Shown: positions 1 to 6,577 of the stretch, in pieces
Layout of the letters: the number at the start of each line of letters is the position of its first letter
Numbering within the stretch: position 1 is the first letter of the stretch
NCBI GenBank assembly: GCA_015654495.1
Contig: JAATGW010000344.1
Location: 1 to 6,577, forward strand
Origin: Chitinophagales bacterium
GTDB taxonomy: Bacteria; Bacteroidota; Bacteroidia; Chitinophagales; Chitinophagaceae
Direction: 5' to 3'
Length of the DNA stretch: 6,577 nucleotides
The notes under the pieces: generated by a model
What the model was told of the DNA's origin: nothing
Database searches by the model: none
The model's input: the letters and a program-made list of their open reading frames with translations, nothing else
Position numbers and translations under genes: made by a program

Positions 1-798
1 CGTGATTGTTTCGCACATCTCCGTCAGGGAAATATGGATCGTATCAGGAAAGAAGTGCAGATTGATGCGGAAGACCTCCAGTGTATACTGAAACTGCTTG
101 CTTCCTTACGTACAAGGCCAATCGAAGATACCGGCGCTGTATTTCAGACCAACTATTCAATTATCCCTGATTTTGTGATTTCTCAGGAAAGTGATGTACT
201 GCAGGTGAACCTGTATAAATCAAGAGCTTCCGGATTGCATATCAACCAGTCCTGGGTTAATATGGTCCATGATGCAGAGAATGACAAGAATAAAGACCAG
301 CATACACGTCAATATCTCCGCGGCAAACTCAATTCAGCACAATGGTTTGTAAACGCATTGCAACAACGCGAATCAAATATGCTGAAGGTGATGAAGGCAA
401 TGGTGCTATGGCAGTATGAATATTTCCAGGAAGGAAATATCAGCATGCTCAAACCGATGGTGCTGAAAAATATTGCTGAAAAAACCGGTCTGGATATTTC
501 AACCATTTCCCGAATTACTTCCAATAAATATGCTGATACGCCTTTCGGATATATTGCCCTGAAAGATCTTTTTTCAGAAGGACTTTCCAATGCCAAAGGT
601 GAAGTCACCAGTAACAAGGTTATTCAAAACAGTATTGAAGAAATTATCAGTAATGAAAATAAATCGAATCCTTATACCGATCAGCAGATTGTAAAGCTGC
701 TTGTTGACAAGGGTTATGCTATTGCACGCAGAACAGTTGCAAAATACCGTGAACAATTGAGAATTCCTGTTGCTCAGATGAGGGCAATATGGGGCTGA
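1..798 (+). CDS. rpoN: RNA polymerase sigma-54 factor RpoN, C-terminal part (5' end outside window)
   Basis: Sigma-54 directs RNA polymerase to -24/-12 promoters and needs an ATP-driven activator to start transcription. The frame is open from base 1, so the ATG at 34 is an internal Met; about 265 residues are present, against roughly 480-500 for a full protein. Visible parts: the end of the core-binding domain; the stretch matching NSAQWFVNALQQRE and MLKVMKAMV, typical of the central domain; the -12-recognising helix-turn-helix DISTISRITSNKYADTPFG (about 493-549); and the RpoN box ARRTVAKYRE at 724-753, which contacts the -24 element. The C-terminus REQLRIPVAQMR resembles Bacteroidota RpoN. 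The N-terminal activator-responsive region I lies outside the window. One oddity: the usual LNPKPG motif before the IIPDF segment reads LRTRPIEDTG here. An activator gene follows after 32 bp. The family call is near certain; whether it is the only rpoN in the genome cannot be told. Confidence 0.96.
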   Translation, partial: RDCFAHLRQGNMDRIRKEVQIDAEDLQCILKLLASLRTRPIEDTGAVFQTNYSIIPDFVISQESDVLQVNLYKSRASGLHINQSWVNMVHDAENDKNKDQHTRQYLRGKLNSAQWFVNALQQRESNMLKVMKAMVLWQYEYFQEGNISMLKPMVLKNIAEKTGLDISTISRITSNKYADTPFGYIALKDLFSEGLSNAKGEVTSNKVIQNSIEEIISNENKSNPYTDQQIVKLLVDKGYAIARRTVAKYREQLRIPVAQMRAIWG

Positions 799-830
799 CT
801 TAATTTAAAAACGAATAATCAATTAACGAA

Positions 831-2321
831 ATGAACAAACGAATCCTGGTTATTGACGACGACAGGGATATGTGCCTCTTATTGAATCGTTTCCTGAGCC
901 GGAATCAATTTCACGTAGATGAAGTTTCAACAGGCAGGAAAGCGCTTGCATATCTCGAATCTTCCCAAACAGACCTCATACTCTGCGATGTAAGGCTGGA
1001 TGATATGGATGGTATAACCCTTCTCGCCAAAATCAAAGAAATGCTTCCTTCTGTGCCGGTGATAATGATCACGGGCTACAGTGATATCAGGACTTCTGTA
1101 AAGGCAATGAAACTGGGTGCATATGACTATGTTACCAAGCCATTATTGCCTGAGGAAATCCTCATTACGATTCAGAAGGCTTTAAATCAGCAATCGCCGG
1201 GAGTACAGGTAAAAGCCGCCCAGCCGGTTGCGAATGAACCTGCTGATGATGCAAAAACATCATCAGCGATTCAGTTTACTCCAGGTAATGCATCGGGAGG
1301 GCCATCTGACAAATATATTTTCGGCAATACCGAATCTTTCAAGAAAATCATTCACCAGGTGAGGCTTGTTGCGCCTACCAACTACAGCGTGATCATTTAT
1401 GGAGAGAGTGGAAGCGGAAAAGAAGCGATCGCAAACGAAATTCATAAGTTGAGTAAGCGGAGTGCAAAGCCATTTGTCGCAATCGACTGCGGTGCGCTTT
1501 CAAAGGAACTTGCCGGTAGTGAATTGTTCGGTCACGAAAAAGGTGCATTTACCGGAGCACTGAATCAGAAGATCGGCAGTTTTGAACTTGCCAATGGCGG
1601 TACCATCTTTCTGGATGAAATTGCCAATCTCTCTTATGAGATACAGGTGAGCCTGCTGCGTGTTGTTCAGGAACGAAAAATGCGCAGGGTCGGTGGCGTA
1701 AAAGATATTGAACTGGATGTTCGTATAATCATCGCAAGTAATGAGCAGCTATGGGATGCAACAAGAACTGGGAAATTCAGAGAGGATCTTTATCACCGTT
1801 TTAATGAATTCAGTATAAATGTTCCTCCCTTGCGTGAAAGAAAAGAAGATATCCTGTTGCTTGCGGAACATTTCCTGAAACAAACCAATCAGGAATTAGG
1901 TAAACATGTGCGGGGATTCGGACCTGAAGTGGAAGAAGCTTTCAGAAATTATGTATGGTATGGTAATCTGCGTGAATTAAAGAACGTGGTTAAGCGGGCA
2001 ACACTTTTAACGGAAGGAGATAAAATTGAACTCTATACCCTGCCTTTTGAGATCACCCATTTTTCAAGATTACAGTTCAATGAAAATGGATCACAGGGTG
2101 GAATTCAGCACGATCCGGAGGAAAACGGCAACGGACCAACGAATTTCAGATTTAAGGAAACCTCCTTGCGGAAGGCTACAATTGATGCCGAATACCAGAT
2201 GATACTGGATGCACTTAAAGAAGCCAATTACAACAAGAGTAAAGCTGCAAGAATATTAAATATTGACAGAAAGACTTTGTACAATAAAATGAGTCTGTAC
2301 AAAGAGTTAAAAAATACTTAA
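831..2321 (+). CDS. NtrC-family sigma-54-dependent response regulator (REC-AAA+-Fis HTH)
   Basis: A cytoplasmic two-component response regulator that, when phosphorylated, should oligomerise and use ATP to open sigma-54 promoter complexes. The 496 residues are a normal family length. The REC domain (about 1-120) has the acidic pocket D9-D11, phospho-acceptor D53 (CDVRL), T81 and K103. A Pro/Ala/Gly/Ser-rich linker (about 121-160) follows. The AAA+ domain (about 164-395) shows Walker A GESGSGKE (191-198), the sigma-54-contacting loop GAFTGA (238-243), Walker B TIFLDE (258-263), sensor I around 298-304, FREDLYHR (316-323) with the arginine-finger region, and sensor II GNLREL with R381. A polar Gly/Asn-rich linker (about 417-438) leads to a Fis-type HTH (about 455-492; NKSKAARILNIDRKTLYNKM). 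All catalytic motifs are intact, so it should be an active activator. It lies between rpoN and two kinase genes, which makes it their probable output. Its target promoters are unknown, so no gene symbol is given. Confidence 0.95.
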   Translation: MNKRILVIDDDRDMCLLLNRFLSRNQFHVDEVSTGRKALAYLESSQTDLILCDVRLDDMDGITLLAKIKEMLPSVPVIMITGYSDIRTSVKAMKLGAYDYVTKPLLPEEILITIQKALNQQSPGVQVKAAQPVANEPADDAKTSSAIQFTPGNASGGPSDKYIFGNTESFKKIIHQVRLVAPTNYSVIIYGESGSGKEAIANEIHKLSKRSAKPFVAIDCGALSKELAGSELFGHEKGAFTGALNQKIGSFELANGGTIFLDEIANLSYEIQVSLLRVVQERKMRRVGGVKDIELDVRIIIASNEQLWDATRTGKFREDLYHRFNEFSINVPPLRERKEDILLLAEHFLKQTNQELGKHVRGFGPEVEEAFRNYVWYGNLRELKNVVKRATLLTEGDKIELYTLPFEITHFSRLQFNENGSQGGIQHDPEENGNGPTNFRFKETSLRKATIDAEYQMILDALKEANYNKSKAARILNIDRKTLYNKMSLYKELKNT

Positions 2322-2324
2322 CCT

Positions 2325-4307
2325 ATGATAATGCCCGGGAAAGAAAACGAATCAAATTATTTCAAACTGCTTCTCGAACAGGGAATGGATGGGAGCCTTT
2401 TTGAAAAAATAACTGATTTTTTTCCGGCAATCGTTTATGTGTACGACGCAGAAAAAGAGCAACTGGGTTATGTTAACCGTCAGATGAAAGAGGTGCTGGG
2501 TTATAGCTATGAAGATATAAAAAGCTGGGACGGTGACATGATGCGGCTTGTTTTTAAAGATGACGTGGATATTGTTAAATCGGAACTCAAAAGGTATTAC
2601 GACCTTGAAGGAGACAAGAGTTATTCGTTCGGTTGCCGTTTCAATCACAAAGAAGGCGATTTTTTTCATTTCAGGGTTAAGGGGACTGTGTTGCGAAGGG
2701 GAGTTGATGGAAAGCCAGGATCTATCTTATTTGTAGCGCAGGATATCTCGAAAGAGGTAGCTTCAGAAAAGGAAATTGCCGCTTCGCGAAAACTGATCTG
2801 CGACTCCGAAGAGCTGCTTAAATATGGCACCTGGAAATATGAGATCAGCTCCGGTAAAATGTTTTTTTCCGAAGGCATGTATAAACTACTCGGGTATGAT
2901 GCGCCGGTTGCGGATTCTGATTTTGAATTTTTTCTTAAACATGTGCACCAGGATTGCCTGAAGGAACTGAAAGCCGTTTTTAATGAATGTCTGAAAAGTG
3001 CCCAGGGTTTCGAACATAATTTCGAGCTTGTTTGTGATGGCGGACAACCGCGCAGTGTTTCAATAAAAACCCGCATCGTTACGAATGCTGACGGAAAAGT
3101 TGAATCCATCCTTGGTATTACATGGGATATAACACGATACTATTCCCTGTACCGGGATCTCCTGGAATATAAAAACATGATGCTTGAAAAGGAACTGTTT
3201 CTTAACAACGGTTCCTGGGAATACTATGCTGATTCCGGTTTAATGGAATGGTCGGTTGGTATGTTTCATTTATACGGATACGATAAACCCGATGAAATCG
3301 GCGACCTCAAAGTGGATCGTGCTTTCATGAACTCCCATCAACTTGCAGAAGAAGCCATCAAAAGCAATCACTCCTGGGTAAAAGCGCTGGCCGAAAATGA
3401 TGAGTTTATTCGCGAAGAAATTATCGTTAGCAGACAGGGCCATACGAAACTGGTGGAAACATATGGAAAGATAGTTCGCGACAAAACAGGGAAAGTGGAA
3501 AAAGTGCTGGGTACTACCCGTGACATAACAAAACTGCGGGAATATGAATTAAAACTTGAATCAAAGGTCGCGGAGCTTGCGCGTAGCAACAAAGATCTTG
3601 AAGAATTCGCTTATGTAGCGTCACACGATCTGCAGGAGCCGTTGAGGAAAATTGCAACCTTCAGCGAAAGACTTAATTCAAAATTTACTGAATTACTCGG
3701 AACTGACGGTAAAGTATACCTGGACCGGATGAAGACCGCATCAGAAAATATGCGGATGCTGATCGATAATCTGCTGGAGTTTTCAAGAACTACCCGTAAT
3801 CATATCTTTTTTGAAAAGACGGATCTGAATGAACCCCTGTCCGGTGCATTGAAAGAACTTGAACTTAAAATAGAAGAAAACAATGTACGCCTGATTGCAG
3901 ATAAACTCCCTGTAATTGAAGCCATACCTTCCCAGATACAACAACTGTTCAGTAATCTTATTTCCAACGCCATCAAATTTGCCCAACCTGAAAGCATTCC
4001 CGAAATACGGATTTCAGGAAGACTGCTGGGTTATGATGATAAAAAGAAGAATGGATTAAGCGAGTGGCAGGGATTTGTTGAAGTGCGTGTACAGGATAAT
4101 GGGATCGGTTTCGAAAAAGAATATGAAGAAAGAATCTTTAAGATATTTCAACGCCTGCACGGAAAATCGGAGTACCCTGGGTCCGGGATAGGTCTGGCAA
4201 TATGTAAAAAAATTATTGACCATCACAAAGGTTTAATTTATGCAGAGAGTGAACGTGGAAAAGGATCAAGTTTTATCTTCATCCTGCCAGAAAAGCAGTA
4301 TAGCTAA
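2325..4307 (+). CDS. soluble PAS-PAS-PAS sensor histidine kinase
   Basis: A histidine kinase that autophosphorylates on a conserved His and passes the phosphate to a receiver domain. Three PAS/PAC units are inferred at about residues 28-145, 160-275 and 290-405; each ends in a DI(S/T) PAC-type motif (AQDIS, TWDIT, TRDIT). A short coiled-coil-like segment (about 403-425) leads into the HisKA H-box FAYVASHDLQEPL with H434. The HATPase domain has N-box residues N544 and N548, G1 DNGIG at 591-595, and G2 GSGIGLA at 619-625. There is no signal peptide or hydrophobic membrane segment, so it is probably cytoplasmic and its PAS domains should sense an internal cue; the ligand cannot be read from sequence. 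The start at 2325 is 3 bp after the previous stop; a second ATG at 2331 would shorten it by two residues, and neither has a clear ribosome-binding site. The probable partners are the NtrC-type regulator upstream or the REC domain of the next gene. Confidence 0.93.
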   Translation: MIMPGKENESNYFKLLLEQGMDGSLFEKITDFFPAIVYVYDAEKEQLGYVNRQMKEVLGYSYEDIKSWDGDMMRLVFKDDVDIVKSELKRYYDLEGDKSYSFGCRFNHKEGDFFHFRVKGTVLRRGVDGKPGSILFVAQDISKEVASEKEIAASRKLICDSEELLKYGTWKYEISSGKMFFSEGMYKLLGYDAPVADSDFEFFLKHVHQDCLKELKAVFNECLKSAQGFEHNFELVCDGGQPRSVSIKTRIVTNADGKVESILGITWDITRYYSLYRDLLEYKNMMLEKELFLNNGSWEYYADSGLMEWSVGMFHLYGYDKPDEIGDLKVDRAFMNSHQLAEEAIKSNHSWVKALAENDEFIREEIIVSRQGHTKLVETYGKIVRDKTGKVEKVLGTTRDITKLREYELKLESKVAELARSNKDLEEFAYVASHDLQEPLRKIATFSERLNSKFTELLGTDGKVYLDRMKTASENMRMLIDNLLEFSRTTRNHIFFEKTDLNEPLSGALKELELKIEENNVRLIADKLPVIEAIPSQIQQLFSNLISNAIKFAQPESIPEIRISGRLLGYDDKKKNGLSEWQGFVEVRVQDNGIGFEKEYEERIFKIFQRLHGKSEYPGSGIGLAICKKIIDHHKGLIYAESERGKGSSFIFILPEKQYS

Positions 4308-4320
4308 AACTTCGAACGAA

Positions 4321-5766
4321 ATGCCTTCTGAAAAGCTTGTTACACGAATCCTGATTGTGGACGACGATGAGGATGATTTCTTTTTAACCAGTGAGTATAT
4401 AAAAAATATTGCCGGTCGGGAGTTTATTATTGACTGGACATATAAATACAAGGAAGCGCTGGATCTGATCTGCACAAGGAAATATGATATATATTTTGTT
4501 GATTACAGGCTTGGCGCGAAAACCGGGTTGGACCTGATCAGGGAAGCCCAGGATGCTGCCTGCGAGGAACCAATCATTCTCCTCACAGGAAAAGGTAATC
4601 ATGAAATTGACATACAGGCGATGCAGGCCGGCGCGGTTGACTATCTGATCAAGCCAGAACTTTCAACTGAAAAGCTGGAACGCAGTATCCGGTATTCTCT
4701 TGAACGTATGCAATCGCTCAAGGCTCTCCGCACCAATGAACGGAAATTCAGGAGCATTTTTGAAAGATCAAAGGATGCGGTTTTTCTGGCCGACAATGAT
4801 CTCTATTTTAAAGATGTTAATTACGCTACCACCGAGCTATTCGGGTATGAAAAGGAACAGTTGCTCACACTTAGTGTGTTTGACCTGCTCATCAACAGTA
4901 CCGATCAGCAAACTATCATGGACGATCTTTTTACTACAGGTGACGTGGATGATATGGCGGTGGAACTGATCACGGAATCCGGTGAAAAAAAACATTGTAT
5001 TCTTTCCCTTTCACAGGAAACTGATCTGCAGGGAGAAAGATATATTCAGGGCATTATTCACGATATTACCAATCTGAAAAAAGTAGAGAAAGCCAATCTG
5101 CAGATAGAAAAACTTGCTATTGCAGGAAGGCTTGTTCGTACACTTGCACACGAAGTCCGTAATCCACTGAATAATATTAACCTGGCTGTACAGCAGCTCA
5201 GTCCGGAATCACTTTCAGATCAGTCGAAAGTTTATCTTGAGATCGTTGACAGAAACAGTAAGCGTATTGGTGATCTGATTTCAGAACTGCTTGATTTTTC
5301 AAGACCCGCAGATCTGGTACAGGTACGTTCCGCCTTGCAAACGATCGTTGATGAAAGTATTGCTTCAGCTCTCGACAGGATAACCCTGAAGCAAATCAGC
5401 CTGAATGTAAAATATCCACCTGAGCCTGCATGGATTCATGCGGACTCGGCAAAACTACAGATCGCATTTCTGAATATTATTATCAACGCAATTGAAGCGA
5501 TGCCTGAAAAGGAAGGAGCTTTGCAAATTGAGATCCGGTCCGATGGGGGAGTTTTTAAGGTGATTGTTGCCGACAACGGAATAGGTATTTCTGAGGAAAA
5601 TCTGCCAAGATTATTTGAACCTTATTTTACTTCAAAACGCAATGGGCTTGGACTTGGTCTGGCAACAACGCTGATTATCATTCAGCAACATAAAGCAACT
5701 GTAGATGTAAATTCATTGCCCGGTAAAGGCACAACCTTTACAGTAACTTTCGCGCCCAGCGCCTAG
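4321..5766 (+). CDS. REC-PAS-HisKA-HATPase histidine kinase with N-terminal receiver domain
   Basis: A soluble kinase that carries its own receiver domain at the N-terminus. From the ATG at 4321 (481 residues), the REC domain (about 8-125) has acidic residues D14-D16, phospho-acceptor D61 (FVDYRLG), T89 and K111. A PAS domain follows (about 140-255, ending GIIHDITNL). The NtrB/AtoS-like H-box LAHEVRNPLNN has H277. The HATPase domain has N-box N385/N389, G1 DNGIG (418-422) and G2 GLGLGLA (442-448). The frame is open upstream to an ATG at 4240, which would give 508 residues but overlap the previous kinase by 68 bp. I prefer 4321 because it leaves a 13-bp gap and places the REC domain right after a short N-terminus, as is usual. 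The AHEVRNPL H-box is the type often paired with NtrC-like regulators, so this may be the direct kinase of the regulator at 831-2321, gated by phosphorylation of its own REC domain. That pairing is inference. Confidence 0.93.
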   Translation: MPSEKLVTRILIVDDDEDDFFLTSEYIKNIAGREFIIDWTYKYKEALDLICTRKYDIYFVDYRLGAKTGLDLIREAQDAACEEPIILLTGKGNHEIDIQAMQAGAVDYLIKPELSTEKLERSIRYSLERMQSLKALRTNERKFRSIFERSKDAVFLADNDLYFKDVNYATTELFGYEKEQLLTLSVFDLLINSTDQQTIMDDLFTTGDVDDMAVELITESGEKKHCILSLSQETDLQGERYIQGIIHDITNLKKVEKANLQIEKLAIAGRLVRTLAHEVRNPLNNINLAVQQLSPESLSDQSKVYLEIVDRNSKRIGDLISELLDFSRPADLVQVRSALQTIVDESIASALDRITLKQISLNVKYPPEPAWIHADSAKLQIAFLNIIINAIEAMPEKEGALQIEIRSDGGVFKVIVADNGIGISEENLPRLFEPYFTSKRNGLGLGLATTLIIIQQHKATVDVNSLPGKGTTFTVTFAPSA

Positions 5767-5799
5767 TCTTACAAACTACTGTTTCAATAAAAATAAAAA

Positions 5800-5830
5800 A
5801 ATAAGGTCTCACTTCAGGTGAGACCTTATT
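5800..5830. terminator. probable bidirectional intrinsic terminator between convergent genes
   Basis: A perfect 13-bp inverted repeat (AATAAGGTCTCAC at 5800-5812 and its complement at 5818-5830) surrounds a 5-base loop, TTCAG. It lies 33 bp after the stop of the + strand kinase operon and about 48 bp past the stop of the convergent minus-strand gene. On the minus strand the stem runs straight into a long T-rich tract (the complement of the A-rich 5786-5800), a classic rho-independent terminator. On the plus strand the stem ends in TTATT and then GGTTTGG, so termination of the operon may be weaker, although the outer A/T pairs of the stem supply some U residues. The structure is read directly from sequence; function in each direction is inferred. 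Confidence 0.88.
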
Positions 5831-5878
5831 GGTTTGGTACATTCAATTTTCCCGAACCGATATATGGAGATAAGTGTA

Positions 5879-6352
5879 CTAACGTTCACGAATATCCGCA
5901 TGCGCGTCACGATAACTGCGAACCTGGTTATGGGCCAGTTGTATACCTGCTTTCTGTTTTGTAATGAGGTTTAGCTGTGCAACGGTCATGTTTGCATTGG
6001 TCTGCAATGCATCTTCATAAGCTTCCAATGCCATATCTTCTCCGTATTCACAGGAGTCCAGTATCGCCTGGCGGTCGGATGATGAAAACGTTGTTTTCAG
6101 GTCCATCCATACACGGTAGATTTTTCCACTTAATGAAACTCCGGCAACCGGTTCCCCACCAAGAGCAGAAACTTCATTGGCCAATTCAATATTGTTTTGC
6201 TGACTTTCCTGGATCATCCGAGTAAAAATAGATTTGATATCCAGATCCATATCACCGGCTTCTTCAATTGCTTTCTGATAGCCTGCTATCCGGTCGTGAT
6301 TTGTTTGTATCAGGTCATTCAGCACCCGAATAGTTTTTTCATTGGTAATCAT
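5879..6352 (-). CDS. PA2169/DUF2383 family four-helix-bundle protein
   Basis: A small soluble protein (157 residues) that I recognise as the PA2169-type, ferritin-like four-helix-bundle family containing the DUF2383 domain. The family hallmarks are: N-terminal VLNDLIQTNHDRIAGYQKA (about 10-28); a middle helix with ELANEVSALGGEP (56-68); the signature GKIYRVWMDLKTTF (76-89); and ILDSCEYGEDMALEAYEDAL (97-116). The domain spans about residues 5-117, followed by a helical, polar tail containing H141 and H151. There is no signal peptide or membrane helix. The exact biochemical role of the family is not established; the fold resembles ferritin-like proteins, but I cannot show metal binding here. 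The gene is convergent with the kinase operon and shares its terminator. The ATG at 6352 has no clear ribosome-binding site, and the N-terminus matches the family start well. Family membership is fairly sure; the function is open. Confidence 0.87.
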   Translation of the reverse strand: MITNEKTIRVLNDLIQTNHDRIAGYQKAIEEAGDMDLDIKSIFTRMIQESQQNNIELANEVSALGGEPVAGVSLSGKIYRVWMDLKTTFSSSDRQAILDSCEYGEDMALEAYEDALQTNANMTVAQLNLITKQKAGIQLAHNQVRSYRDAHADIRER

Positions 6353-6390
6353 ATGCTGCAGGTTTTAATCGTTACGGAATATCGTATTAA

Positions 6391-6407
6391 CTAAAAAAAT
6401 CATGCCA
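6391..6407 (-). promoter_or_regulatory. possible degenerate sigma-54 promoter of the DUF2383 gene
   Basis: On the minus strand, 6407 down to 6391 reads TGGCATGATTTTTTTAG. The first seven bases match the sigma-54 -24 element (TGGCAYG). At the -12 position the consensus TTGCW is replaced by TTTTA, so the highly conserved GC is missing. If used, transcription would start near 6380, about 28 bases before the ATG at 6352, a sensible distance. No better promoter match was seen in the 96-bp region 6353-6448. Because the -12 GC is absent, this is a weak candidate and may be chance. Confidence 0.25.
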
Positions 6408-6448
6408 TTTTTTAGCCATGGTTGTTAAATGAGAATTGTCAGGGAGAA

Positions 6449-6577
6449 TTAATTAAGATTAATTGTTAGTTTATACCTGTCGATAGCCATTAAATATTCA
6501 TCCTTGTCTATGATCGTCGTTGAAATTTTTTTGAGATAGTCGGGAAGCCGGGAAGAGCGCCTGCCCGACACAGCGCA
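6449..6577 (-). CDS. possible C-terminal end of an unidentified protein (cut by window edge)
   Basis: The minus strand is open from the right edge for 42 codons to a TAA at 6449-6451, ending in IDKDEYLMAIDRYKLTINLN. The other two minus frames stop sooner, and the plus frames are broken by stops. The composition (charged and aliphatic residues mixed) is plausible for a real protein end, but the stretch is short and I recognise no family. If real, it would lie upstream of and in the same direction as the DUF2383 gene, with a 96-bp gap. It could equally be non-coding sequence that is open by chance. Confidence 0.35.
   Translation of the reverse strand, partial: CAVSGRRSSRLPDYLKKISTTIIDKDEYLMAIDRYKLTINLN

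Noticed and set aside
34..798. The ATG at 34 as the true start of rpoN
   Set aside because: The frame is open to base 1 and the upstream residues (RDCFAHLRQGN) fit RpoN; region I and much of the core-binding domain would be missing otherwise.
799..830. A promoter between rpoN and the activator gene
   Set aside because: The 32-bp gap is AT-rich but shows no sigma-54 -24/-12 or Bacteroidota -33/-7 match; co-transcription is simpler.
2826..2842. TGGCACC in the kinase gene as an internal sigma-54 promoter
   Set aside because: No TTGCW at the correct -12 spacing, and it sits inside the PAS2 coding region with no gene start nearby.
2666..3109. A 147-codon minus-strand open frame inside the PAS kinase
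   Set aside because: Ser/Pro/Phe-rich translation without any recognisable domain, fully antisense to a well-supported kinase.
6373..6386. TACG-N6-CGTA inverted repeat near the predicted DUF2383 start site as an operator
   Set aside because: Only 4-bp arms with a mismatched centre; this can easily arise by chance in AT-rich sequence.
5977..6394. Plus-strand open frames opposite the DUF2383 gene
   Set aside because: They lie antisense to a gene with clear family motifs, and their translations show no domain.
1..6577. CRISPR arrays, tRNA or rRNA genes, insertion sequences
   Set aside because: No regularly spaced repeats, tRNA-like cloverleaf sequence, rRNA segments or transposase motifs were seen.

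Overview
The window looks like chromosomal DNA of a Bacteroidota bacterium (Chitinophaga/Sphingobacteria/Cytophaga-like). This rests on three things: the RpoN C-terminus resembles Bacteroidota sigma-54; the genes start in A/T-rich leaders without a clear Shine-Dalgarno sequence; and the kinases are soluble multi-PAS proteins with an H-box of the FAYVASHDLQEPL type. The assignment comes from remembered family features, not a search.

Positions 1-5766 (+ strand) hold four co-directional regulatory genes: (1) the 3' part of rpoN (sigma-54), cut by the left edge; (2) a complete NtrC-type response regulator and sigma-54 activator (REC, AAA+ with intact GAFTGA, Fis-type HTH); (3) a soluble PAS-PAS-PAS histidine kinase; (4) a soluble REC-PAS-HisKA-HATPase histidine kinase. 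Gaps between them are about 32, 3 and 13 bp, so they are probably one operon.

Positions 5767-5878 separate this cluster from a convergent gene and contain a perfect 13-bp inverted repeat. It probably terminates both sides, and looks strongest on the minus strand. Positions 5879-6352 (- strand) encode a PA2169/DUF2383-type four-helix-bundle protein. Positions 6353-6448 are its AT-rich upstream region, with a perfect sigma-54 -24-like element but no matching -12 GC. The last ~130 bp may be the 3' end of another minus-strand gene.

As a system, the cluster encodes the sigma factor, the activator that opens sigma-54 promoters, and two cytoplasmic kinases that could feed phosphate to that activator. 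One kinase carries its own receiver domain, so signals could be integrated as a branched phosphorelay. No transmembrane sensor is visible, so the inputs are probably intracellular. The families are well known. The unusual part is the compact grouping of sigma factor, activator and two kinases.
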